DNA of 64,000 bases, taken from Sthenelais limicola. Lineage: Eukaryota > Annelida > Polychaeta > Phyllodocida > Sigalionidae. Shown here piece by piece: positions 31,491 to 41,001 of this stretch (its first letter is position 1; each line of letters opens with the position of its first letter). A model generated the notes under the pieces. The model saw nothing but the letters and a program-made list of their open reading frames with translations. It searched no databases and was not told the origin of the DNA. The stretch covers positions 11,109,146 through 11,173,145 of the forward strand of contig OW804099.1 of NCBI GenBank assembly GCA_942159475.1. Reading direction: 5' to 3'. Made by a program: the position numbers and the translations under genes.

Positions 31491-33434
31491 ATGGAGACAG
31501 GACAGGCAGCAAATGCTACATGTGTGACTAGTGCACCTTCTCTACTGATGTCAGAAGGTATGGTGCATCACAGTGTGACTCATACAGGGGAGACAGGACA
31601 GGCAGCAAATGCTACAAGTGTGACTAGTGCACCTTCTCTACTGATGTCAGAAGGCATGATGCATCACAGTGTGACTCATACAGGAGAGACAGGACAGGCA
31701 GCAAATGCTACATGTGTGACAAGTGCACCTTCTCTACTGATGTCAGAAGGCCTGGTGCATCACAGTGTGACTCATACAGGGGAGACAGGACAGGCAGCAA
31801 ATGCTACAAGTGTGACTAGTGCACCTTCTCTACTGATGTCAGAAGGCATGATGCATCACAGTGTGACTCGTACAGGGGAGACAGGACAGGCAGCAAATGC
31901 TACAAGTGTGACTAGTGCACCTTCTCTACTGATGTCAGAAGGCATGATGCATCACAGTGTGACTCGTACAGGGGAGACAGGACGGGCAGCAAATGCTACA
32001 AGTGTGACTAGTGTACCTTCTCTACTGATGTCAGAAGGCATGATGCATCACAGTGTGACTTATACAGAGGAGAATCTACACAAGTGTAAGACATGTGTTA
32101 AAGGGTTTAAACAGACACATTCTTTAAAGAAACATTTGCTTACACACAGTGCTGAGAGTATATATAAATGTACTGTCTGTGACTATAAGGCATCAGAGGC
32201 TGGAAAGCTGAAGCAACACATGAGAACACATACTGGTGAAAAACCTTATAAATGTACTTTGTGTGACTATAGGGCAGCATATGCTGCACACCTGAAGAGA
32301 CACATGAGAACACACACTGGGGAAAAACCTTATAAATGTACAGAGTGTGACTATAGGGCAGCACTGGCTGGGAACCTGACTGCTCACATGAAAACACACA
32401 CTAGGGAAAAGCCTTATAAATGTACTGAGTGTGACTATAGGGCAACACTAGCTGCATACCTGAAGACACACATGAGAACACATACTCGGGAAAAACCTTA
32501 TAAATGTACTTTGTGTGACTATAGACCAGCACAGGCTGCATACCTGAAGGTACACATGAGAACACACACTGGGGAAAAACCTTATAAATGTACTGAGTGT
32601 GACTATAATGCAACACAGGCTGGAGCCCTGAGGAGGCACATGTGTACACACACAGGGGAGAAGCCATATCTATGTACTGAGTGTGACTATAGTGCAACAG
32701 AGGCTGGAGCCCTGAGGATTCACATGAAAACACACACAGGAGAAAAACCTTATAAATGTACTCTGTGTGACTATAGGGCAACACAGGCTGGAGACCTGAG
32801 GAGGCACATGAGAACACACACAGGAGAAAAGCCTTATAAATGTACTGAGTGTGACTATAGGACAGCACAGTCTGGAGCCCTGAAGATACATATGAAAACA
32901 CACTCAGAAGAACAGCTTCATATGTGTGGTTTATGCGGTTATAGGGCGACACAGGCTAGGCACCTGACCAACCACTTGAGAACGCATAATGGAAAAAAGT
33001 CTCATAAATGTACTGATTGTGACTATAGGACAGCACTGGCTAGGAACCTGATGATACACATGAGAAAACACACAGGGGAAAACACTTATAAATGTACTGA
33101 GTGTGACTATGGGACAAAACATGCTGGAGACCTCAAGAGACACATGAAAACACACACTGGAGAAAAGCCTTATATGTGTGATGTGTGTGGTTATAGGACA
33201 GCATATGCTAAATACCTAAGGAATCACATGATAACACATACTGGGGAAACGCCTCATAAATGTACTGAGTGTGACTATAGGGCAGCACGGGCTGATCACC
33301 TGAAGGTACACATGAGAAAACATACTGGGGAAAAGCCTTATAAATGTACTGAGTGTGACTATAGGACAGCACATGCTGGAGCCCTGAAGACACACATGAA
33401 AACACATACTAGGGAAAAACTGTATAAGTCTTAA
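31491..33434 (+). CDS. Zinc-finger gene C: six N-terminal repeats plus 16 fingers, intact
   Basis: From ATG 31491 (GAG ACA GGA CAG) to TAA 33432-33434, about 647 residues. Six copies of the 32-residue repeat, 96 bp each, cover about residues 3-200 ([19 protein letters not shown] and so on). Next is a CKTCVKGFKQTHSLKKHLLTH finger, then 15 fingers with C-x2-C-x12-H-x3-H spacing and TGEKP linkers; two have a CGLCGY or CDVCGY variant. The exon is open back to the acceptor (31473), so upstream coding sequence is possible. No stop or frameshift interrupts it, making it the best reference for the family. It ends TREKLYKS just before decayed finger copies. Likely a nuclear DNA-binding regulator; target unknown. 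Confidence 0.9.
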   Translation: METGQAANATCVTSAPSLLMSEGMVHHSVTHTGETGQAANATSVTSAPSLLMSEGMMHHSVTHTGETGQAANATCVTSAPSLLMSEGLVHHSVTHTGETGQAANATSVTSAPSLLMSEGMMHHSVTRTGETGQAANATSVTSAPSLLMSEGMMHHSVTRTGETGRAANATSVTSVPSLLMSEGMMHHSVTYTEENLHKCKTCVKGFKQTHSLKKHLLTHSAESIYKCTVCDYKASEAGKLKQHMRTHTGEKPYKCTLCDYRAAYAAHLKRHMRTHTGEKPYKCTECDYRAALAGNLTAHMKTHTREKPYKCTECDYRATLAAYLKTHMRTHTREKPYKCTLCDYRPAQAAYLKVHMRTHTGEKPYKCTECDYNATQAGALRRHMCTHTGEKPYLCTECDYSATEAGALRIHMKTHTGEKPYKCTLCDYRATQAGDLRRHMRTHTGEKPYKCTECDYRTAQSGALKIHMKTHSEEQLHMCGLCGYRATQARHLTNHLRTHNGKKSHKCTDCDYRTALARNLMIHMRKHTGENTYKCTECDYGTKHAGDLKRHMKTHTGEKPYMCDVCGYRTAYAKYLRNHMITHTGETPHKCTECDYRAARADHLKVHMRKHTGEKPYKCTECDYRTAHAGALKTHMKTHTREKLYKS

Positions 33435-33487
33435 AGATGTACTGTAATTACAAGGTGAAAACCGCCTCAAGATAGTCAGAACCAGCA

Positions 33488-33575
33488 TGTACTTTGTGGG
33501 ACTATAGGGCAGTAAATGTACTGTGTGGGACTATAGGGCAGCAAGTGTACTGTGTGGGACTATAGGGCAGCAAAC
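33488..33575 (+). pseudogene. Decayed zinc-finger units 3' of gene C
   Basis: Three short copies of TGTACTNTGTGGGACTATAG + GGCAGCAAA follow the stop codon. They match the CTxCDYRAA coding text, but TGTGAC has become TGGGAC (second Cys lost) and each unit is truncated to about 28-30 bp. They are leftovers of a once longer array. Confidence 0.7.
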
Positions 33576-33763
33576 GCTGGACACATGAGGATAGGGGATG
33601 TTTTTGTGTAACAAAATGAGAGTTGTTTGAGACCCATCTAAATTCTTATTCTAAATTCTTATTATTTGCCGTTTATGACATTGAATGCTGTACACAAACC
33701 CTTGGAAGTGTTTCTCACTGTATGTACAGGGCTCTAACTTTCGGGATGGCTCATATAGATCTC

Positions 33764-33883
33764 AACTCATTTGTGCCCTAAGGGCACCCTGTGTAGAGAG
33801 GTGAACTCATCTGTGCCCTAAGGGCACCCATTGTAGAGAGGTGAACTCATCTGTGCCCTAAGGGCACCCTGTGTAGAGAGGTT
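33764..33883. repeat. 40-bp tandem repeat, 3 copies
   Basis: AACTCATCTGTGCCCTAAGG + GCACCCTGTGTAGAGAGGTG starts at 33764, 33804 and 33844. It contains the palindrome TGCCCTAAGGGCA. Confidence 0.9.
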
Positions 33884-35091
33884 ATTATGTACTGTGTTAT
33901 GGTTTCATCAAATCAGTGAGAGTCCGTTCCGTTGTGTATAGATAGCATCTGCATGTCCCATGCCCGACTTGGTCGCCCTTGATCACCGTGTATCTGTCAG
34001 CAACATCATAAAACATACCACAAGAGGGTAGAGTAATAGTGACTGGGCCTACTGAAGTTTCACTGTACTATATTTCACTATAGGGCCTTTGCAAGGATGC
34101 AAAATAATAGACACAAGTACATTTCAAGTACTGTTAATAAGTGTGTAAAATACAAAAGATAATCTCATTCTCTTAAGAAGTATTAAGCCAGTCCCAGAAG
34201 TTAGAAATCTCACTCAAAATAATAGTTCCCATCAGTTATTCAAATTAGGTATTTTGCCTGTCTAGTCCCTCATAGAGAGCCTCACGGAGCATGTGCATGT
34301 CTGTGGTTTAGGACCGTCGCCTGGAGTGACTGGAGCAGCTGGCGCTCTGGTCATATATGGTACCAGTCTTAATTGCCCCCCATTTTGGGGTACTGAAAAA
34401 CGGAACGGACTCATACTGAAATATTGATGTTTGAAAATATTAGAAGACATTGAAGTTAATGGAGTTAATTAATTGTGAATGCTCAAATATAATGAGTGTC
34501 TAAAATTAACTGATGGTGCTATGTATCATGAGAAATGATACTAGTCAGTTTTGATATTATATGTTTTATATAGATTATGGCAGGGTAATTATAGAGCGGG
34601 GATTTCTCACTGATGTCGAGGTGTGGAAGAAGGCATATTCCATTAGTCCCTCTTAATCAGTTCAGATCCCCATAAAAAACAGCTGGGCTCGCCTCCCTCG
34701 ACCCAATTTGGGGGGGGGGGGGGAAGTTCCTCCTGTCTTAGATTTAATCCTCTCCCCTCTAAGCCAGGTCATGATAGCACATATCAAGTAGGCGACCTTT
34801 AATAGCACTTAAAATCATAAAATGACGCCTAAATGACCAATGGATATATGTCCTTCCCTCCCCTTCCACCTACCCCTTCCCACTTCCCTCTAAAGCAAAC
34901 GAGCGCTAAACTATAGCATACTTTATAACGTAAGAATCTGTTTGATAACTTTAACTTGTATTATGCCTTGTTTGCTTTAGAATAGAGAATAAAAAGTCTT
35001 TTATTTGTCAATAATTAGTTACAGTGAAAGTGACCAACGGGTCGACATGTTATGTGTTGAAGTTTATCAACACATCTCTTCCTGCTGTTAC
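33884..35091. other. Intergenic, no gene
   Basis: A G-run of 14 is at about 34711. TAACTTTAACTTGTATTATG + CC at about 34950 recurs at about 35888 and may be LINE 3' untranslated sequence. Nothing else is recognised. Confidence 0.35.
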
Positions 35092-35436
35092 CCTAATAGG
35101 GGAATTGCATAGCCGCCATTTTGAATCTTGATTCGCATGGAATTATGGGACTAATGGTACAGTCTAAAATCTATAGAAATCATGTCATGTTCAACATGGA
35201 ATATTTATCAATGTTCTAATGTCAATATACATGTGTTATACATGTTTCCATAACACAAGCCTCCATATTTCCCATCATGCATTTGGTTTTCATAGATGAT
35301 TTATAGAAGCTATGATATTGGTGAAAACATTCTTGCAATTTTCGATAAAATATTGCCAAATATTTGTTCATCAGAATCCATCCCAGCATGCACTGTAACA
35401 GACATGCGCAGTGGCACATGCAACTCCCCTATTGGA
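35092..35436. mobile_element. Candidate MITE with AATAGGGGAGTTGCATG ends
   Basis: Left AATAGGGGAATTGCATAG and right CATGCAACTCCCCTATT are inverted, about 345 bp apart. The left end also has GCCGCCATTTTGAATC, a YY1-like site. Target duplication is unclear. Confidence 0.45.
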
Positions 35437-35614
35437 ATATGTTATGATATAAGAGAATTAATATCTAACAACTAGGGTGTGGTTCATATAGTGAAGTACA
35501 TTACTATACGTTACAATGAGTGAGTATTTAATTATTCACTTCAAGGAATGACATGTACAAGCACTATATAATTGGTAGAAAATATCTAAATCTCAATAAT
35601 TATACTTTGAGATT

Positions 35615-35840
35615 TTAATTAGTCGAACAATACAGATCATAGCCAGTCCGACTGTTTAACAGTGATTGTAATCGAGTTAATAGGCTCTTATTGGAGCTGG
35701 CATAATAAACATCGCCATAATTGATATTAGGATTTATTAGCATCTTAGTAATGTCGGTTTTTACCTTCTTAGTGAGTATATAATATCTAGCATCAGACAG
35801 CACCTTGACCTGCCCTCTTACATTATACATGTATGGTCTT
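35615..35840 (-). pseudogene. LINE reverse-transcriptase fragment
   Basis: The minus frame reads DARYYILTKKVKTDITKMLI, then PNINYGDVYYASSNKSLLTR. This matches the thumb/connection text of non-LTR reverse transcriptases (LxxxxKxxLxxxLIxPhxNYgdvxYa...LqrLqN). Only about 70 residues remain and both ends are broken. Confidence 0.65.
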
Positions 35841-35879
35841 TACTAGTTGTGGTTTGAAGGATAATTTCTGATCAATCAA

Positions 35880-36085
35880 ATTTGTTTAATTAACTTTAAC
35901 TTGTATTATGCCCTGTTGATATTTGTCTCTGATAGTATAGATGACTTTTCTACTATGAGGTGACGGCTGTGGAAGACCTGTATTTTATCCAGAAGCCTGG
36001 TCACCTATTTGTCTAACTGTCATACTTGTACCTGTATAACCTCAGACAAATAAAGTATTTGTCAATTCAATTCAATTTTATTCAA
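35880..36085 (+). mobile_element. LINE-like 3' end with ATTCA-type tail
   Basis: CTGTATAACCTCAGACAAAT + AAAGTATTTGTC followed by AATTCAATTCAATTT. AATAAAG then a short tandem tail is typical of CR1/Jockey-like LINE ends. It is on the opposite strand to the neighbouring RT fragment, so it is a separate insertion. Confidence 0.45.
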
Positions 36086-36424
36086 CTCTGGCAACCCTTG
36101 TTAAGGTGTGTCGTGGGTGTGTTTAAAGGGGAACACTGGACTGTGTATAATGCGTTTTCAGACGTAGGAACAAACTATAATATGATGTTCTGTACATTGT
36201 ATTATGCAATTCACCCATTTATAAGTCACTGGGGAGTAATTGTCTGTGTTATAACTGGCTATTATCCGGAACGCTGACCACTACCATATTCCCAGAGTCC
36301 TATGTGAGAGTGATGTCAGCAAAGCACAGCTAACTTCCGTCACTCTGTAGGTAGTGTTATTGTATACAGGCTGCTGTACTGTAGGCTACTATTTTGGTGC
36401 ACTCAAATCACTTCTTTTCAACAA

Positions 36425-36500
36425 TGCCTGACTGTGAGGCCCATGGATGTTACACCAGAACTAATGAGGAATGAAAAGACCCTATGGATCTCTTCTGTTA
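36425..36500 (+). pseudogene. Possible THAP-type zinc-binding remnant
   Basis: ATG at about 36425 gives MPDCEAHGCYTRTNEE then a stop, followed in the same frame by KDPMDLFCYIFNG. The pattern M-P-x-C-x4-C-x2-R at a start codon is that of THAP domains, which begin many P-element-like transposases. Only the first 30 residues can be compared, so this is a weak call. Confidence 0.25.
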
Positions 36501-37827
36501 CATTTTCAATGGAAGGATAATGAAGGTGCAAAGAATAAACTTCCTCCTCCTCATTCCTGATCACTACCTACTTGTTGTTGACTAGTCAGGTTGACAGCTT
36601 GCATGCATTACTATGGAAAGCCATCTATATACATAATATATAAGTTGGGTTCCTTAACATATCCTATATTGAAAGATCTTTACTACCTTTAGAGCTGAGC
36701 TACCCCTATATTATATCATAAGGTCCTATCATTATTTATGAAATATTACCTCACAGGTAGACCTGGGAGTATGTTTGTTTATTTGGGAAGAGCAGTTATG
36801 TGTTTATAAATGGCTTTCCATACATACACTAGAGTGGGCACTGTTTACTGTAACACTAATTAGACCGTGACCATACACTGACAAGCAGATCGGTAGTTAG
36901 CCTGCCCTCTTTAGTGTCATACATCCAGAAGCATATCGCCAAGGTGGGGTACCGTGTAACTGTTTGGCTGGTTAGTTTAGTAAGATTATTGTGCTCAGGA
37001 TCTATAGCCTCCCCACCCCCACCCACCCTCTCGATTGTTATGTTGACATCGTTGGTCATGCTCTGCTGAGCCTGACCAACGGTAGAGGGTTGATAGGTAG
37101 TTATTCGGTACTATTCGGAATACACCATGAGAAGGTACGGGTAAACACCTTTTTGGTTCTTTTTTAAATAAGGCCATATGAAACATTTCATTCTGTCCAT
37201 GTTGTAGAGTGACATCGTTTATGTAGATATACAGTGATAATAGCGTAGTTTTATGGGGAAAATACATCGGAAAACGCAGATCCCCTTGATGGGCCCTAGT
37301 ATTATACGAGAGACCCGATTTACGGGGATCATTCGAAATGTTCTGTCTAATAGCTACGCTATGTAAACATAGGCGATGGGATGCCGGCCGTCTAGCAATA
37401 TGGGAGCACTCAGAGCTAGCTTTACGGAGAGAGGGACAGAATTTACTCGATTGATTCTGGCAATATCATTGCACAGAAATGAGTATTACACCACGATGGA
37501 GTTTGTATTACACGCTGGTTGTATGGGAGAGCGTGTAATCCTACTATGCATTCTTGTTATCAATACCACATGGCTCTGTTGATGTTTTTGGAAGTTGCAT
37601 TAGACAAACACACCCCCTTCGTTTTGCCATGCTTCTACATTGTTTATATTGCTACATCGGTGGGAGGCGTCCAGCTGTTGTATGTGCTGTCTCTGTAAGG
37701 CGCTCTCTGATTGGTCAATAGCAGGGACGTAGTTACGCGGCCCATTTGTTTCTGTTGTCTGCTAGAAATCGTCAGATCACTGCAGAGTTAGCTAGAGTTG
37801 AATCTGTTGAAATAAGATCAAACGAAA
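36501..37827. other. Intergenic; possible promoter of the Crypton-like pseudogene
   Basis: TCTGATTGGTCAATAGCAGG near 37707 contains an inverted CCAAT box about 120 bp upstream of the ATG at 37828 and may be the old promoter. The rest shows no domain. Confidence 0.3.
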
Positions 37828-38756
37828 ATGTCAGAAAATGATTTTGCAGCAAATTTCTAAATCAATGTTGACAGATTACTAGAAGATGATATGGAAGATA
37901 CCTTGGATATTAATGTTGAAGTGTTGGAAGGAAGCAGTGAGTATTTCGTAAACAGTGTGAGGGACTTGAAAAGGTATGTCAATCAAGCAAGGAATATAAA
38001 CACAGAGAGGAAAACCAGGCAATTTTGTAGAGGCAGAGGGCATTAAAGATAAAAGAATAGAAGAGTTTAAATATGAAGAATTGGATGCTCTTCTAGGGAG
38101 ATGACAGGCTTATGACAACAAAGAAAGATGATGAGAGCAAGTATGAACCTGACACTCTCACTTCCCTGCATAGGGGGATAGACAGGTATCTTCGGGACAC
38201 TGATTATGGGAAAAATATTGTCATAGACAGTGAATTCTCCACATCAAGGAAAGTGTTGGAATGCCGCCAAAAGCAACTTAAAGGTAGTGGTCTTGGCAAC
38301 AAGAAAAATAAGGCTGAAGCATTATCAGAAGATGACGAAAAGATGCTATGGGATAAGGGAGGTTTAGGGGTAGATAGTCCCGAGGCCTTACAACAAACTG
38401 TTTGGTACCTTGTCTCAAAGAGTCTGGGCTTCAGAGGCATGCATGAAGCTCGGCAGTTATGTTATGGGGATTTGGAAAGAAAATCCAATGAAAATGCTGA
38501 CGTCTACTATGAGTGGACAGAGAAGATTACAAAGATACTGGTGCATCATCAACAAGCACAAGAGCATTTCAGCCTAAAATCTTCCCTGTGCAAAATGAGG
38601 AGCTGAGTTCCCGTTGTCCGATTAAGATTTTGGAAAACTTTTTTAGTCGCAGACCTAAGTCCACCAAAAGGCCAGATAGCCCGTTCTTTATTCAAGTAAA
38701 TAACAAGCGCCTGGCTGCAGATGATATATAGTACAAGAACCAGGTATGGTACAAGA
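37828..38756 (+). pseudogene. Crypton/DUF3504 (KIAA1958-like) tyrosine-recombinase pseudogene
   Basis: From ATG 37828 the text MSENDFAANF ends at TAA 37858, then continues in shifting frames: KRIEEFKYEELDALLG, YEPDTLTSLHRGIDRYLRDT, LWDKGGLGVDSPEALQQTVW, SKSLGFRGMHEARQL, then after a frameshift near 38520 STSTRAFQPKIF, RCPIKILENFF and PFFIQVNN. These are landmarks of the DUF3504 domain, derived from Crypton tyrosine recombinases and multi-copy in many marine animals. The start region, one stop and at least two frameshifts show it is dead. It breaks off at VWYKNQG beside a 42-bp repeat, so the distal H-x-x-R and Tyr part is missing. Confidence 0.8.
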
Positions 38757-38945
38757 ACCAGGGGTAAGTGGTTAAGGTGTGTGGTGTGGTGTGTGAGTTT
38801 AACACCAGGGGTAAGTGGTTAAGGTGTGTGGTGTGTGTTTTTAACACCAGGGGTAAGTGGTTAAGGTGTGTGGTGTGGGTGTTTAACGACCGGGGGTAAG
38901 TGGTTAAGGTGTGTAGTGTGGGTGTTTAACACCAGGGATATGTGT
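38757..38945. repeat. 42-47-bp tandem repeat, 4-5 copies
   Basis: GGGGTAAGTGGTTAAGGTGT + GTGGTGTG...TTTAACACCA begins at 38761, 38808, 38850 and 38893. Length differs by GTGT expansions. It abuts the broken end of the recombinase pseudogene. Confidence 0.9.
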
Positions 38946-39805
38946 TGCCTCCACCAGAAGCCATGAAGAAAGGTTCAAGAGCTTAAAGTAAACATTTTGT
39001 TAAAAAAATGAAACTGATGAATTTTGTGCTGAATTTCCGCTTCCCTAATTCTAAATTAATCTGGATAAAACAAATACCTGCATGATTCTAACATTCTTGC
39101 GAATTGTTTGATATGTGATATTAAAATAGCTGTCATTTACCTTTTTACCTATTCTCTATACTTTTACCTATTCTCTTTTCTACCTTTTACCATTTTGCTT
39201 GTTATACTTCTCTCCTGTGGAGTTGAGGTGATGATCTGTCCTTCGTTGATGAGGGTCGCATTCCAGTAGCAATAAAATGAACCAGCTAGCAAGGACTTGG
39301 AGATCTGTATTGTTTCAAGTGTTGTTATTTCTGATCTGTCGCCACAATAATTAATTATAGCAGACATTACATAATGTCAAATATCATAACTGGTGTATCA
39401 CCTTGTCACATTGAATTATATTAGACTGTTGAATGAAGGTCGAACAAATTGAATACCAACTATTAACAATTAAGACATGTAAACATCAATATTTTATCTC
39501 CTATTTTGTATAATTTTAGGACGCTGTGGAAGATATACTACGTAGAACTGTCTGCCTCATTTATGAATTGTGAGGAGTTTGCGGAGTCTAGTTTGCTGGT
39601 GATTTGATGTCTATTGCCGATCTATTGTTACACAACTTGAAGTCATGGTTGTGAACAGTAAAGCTGATGTTCAGTGTTGTATTGAACATGGAGGTTGGTT
39701 TAGGGTTTAATAAAGAAGCAGAATTAATCATTATGTAGCTTGACGTGTAAGGTGATACTCTTCCATGTTTTATCAAAACGGGGTAACAGCAGGAAGAAAT
39801 GCGTC
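38946..39805. other. Intergenic, no gene
   Basis: Short unrecognised frames only. No element ends seen. Confidence 0.4.
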
Positions 39806-40798
39806 CCATATGTATGGGAAGCCGTTGGTATATTTATTCCTGAATTGTGGATATCAAAAATTAATTTTATTTTTATCCACAATTCTATTTTTAGATATCC
39901 AAAATTGAATTATAGATATCCATAATTGCCCGTGACATATCCAAAATTAAAAATGACATATCTATAATAAATATCTTTTAAAGATATCCAAAATTGATTT
40001 TTAGATATCAACAATACAATAGCAGATATCCAAAATTTAATTTCAGATATCCAAAATTCGAATTTCAGATATCAAGAATTGAATTGTTGATAACTGAAAT
40101 TCGAATTTTGGATATCTGAAATTCGAATTTTGGATATCTGAAATTGAATTTCAGATAAGTGATTTAAAACTTTCTATACCAAAAATTGTGTGTGGAGGAA
40201 TCTATGGGAAGCCGTTGTTATATTTATTCCAGAATAGTGGATATCAGAAATTAATTTTAGATATCCACAATTCTATTTTAGATATCCAAAATTGAATTAT
40301 AGATATCCGTAATTGCCTGTGACATATCCAAAATTAAAAATGACATATCCATAATAAACATCTTTTAAAGATATCCAAAATAATTGATTTTTAGATATCA
40401 ACAATACAATATCAGATATGCAAAATTCAATTTCAGATATCCAGAATTGAATTTTGGATATCAAGAATTGAATTGTGGATATCCAGAATTGAATTTTGGA
40501 TATACAGAATTGAGTTTTGGATATCTAGAATTGAATTGTGGATATCCAAAATTCAATTCTGGATATCCAAAATTAATTGTGGATATCTGAATTGTTTTTG
40601 TGGATATCCATAAAAACAATTCAGATATCCACAATTCCGGAATAAATATTGAATAGTAATCTAATCTATACTTAAGATATCCAAAATTCAATTGAAGTTT
40701 AAGTTGTTTTTTTTTGTACCATTAATTGTTTTACGGATATCAAAAATTGAATTCTTAATACCAGAATTGAAAATTCAATAATTGATATCCATAATACA
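39806..40798. repeat. GATATC-rich palindromic repeat cluster
   Basis: Dozens of TTTGGATATCCAAAATTGAA-like steps in both orientations. A block of about 390 bp (GGGAAGCCGTTGGTATATTT onward) is present twice, at about 39817 and 40206. The second block is bounded by ATATTTATTCCAGAATAGTG and inverted CACAATTCCGGAATAAATAT (about 40212-40650), so it may be a MITE built from these steps. Open frames inside it (YPELNFGYPELN) merely follow the repeat. Confidence 0.8.
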
Positions 40799-41001
40799 AC
40801 TATCACATATCCACAATTCTCTATATAATTATTATTATTGGCTAACCAAGAAGATGAGAGGAGACGAAGATGAGTGGACGAACAAAGTGAGTCAGACAAG
40901 TAGATGCTGCACCAAGGTTGGGATACTTTATTTTCCCAGCCCAGTCTAAATGTTTTTGAAAGTATTACGATGGGGTTGATAGTGCAGCGGAGATTTTACA
41001 A

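Noticed and set aside
40384..40691. YPELNFGYPELN-type repeat frames on both strands
   Set aside because: They follow the GATATCC repeat and occur on both strands, as expected from palindromic DNA.
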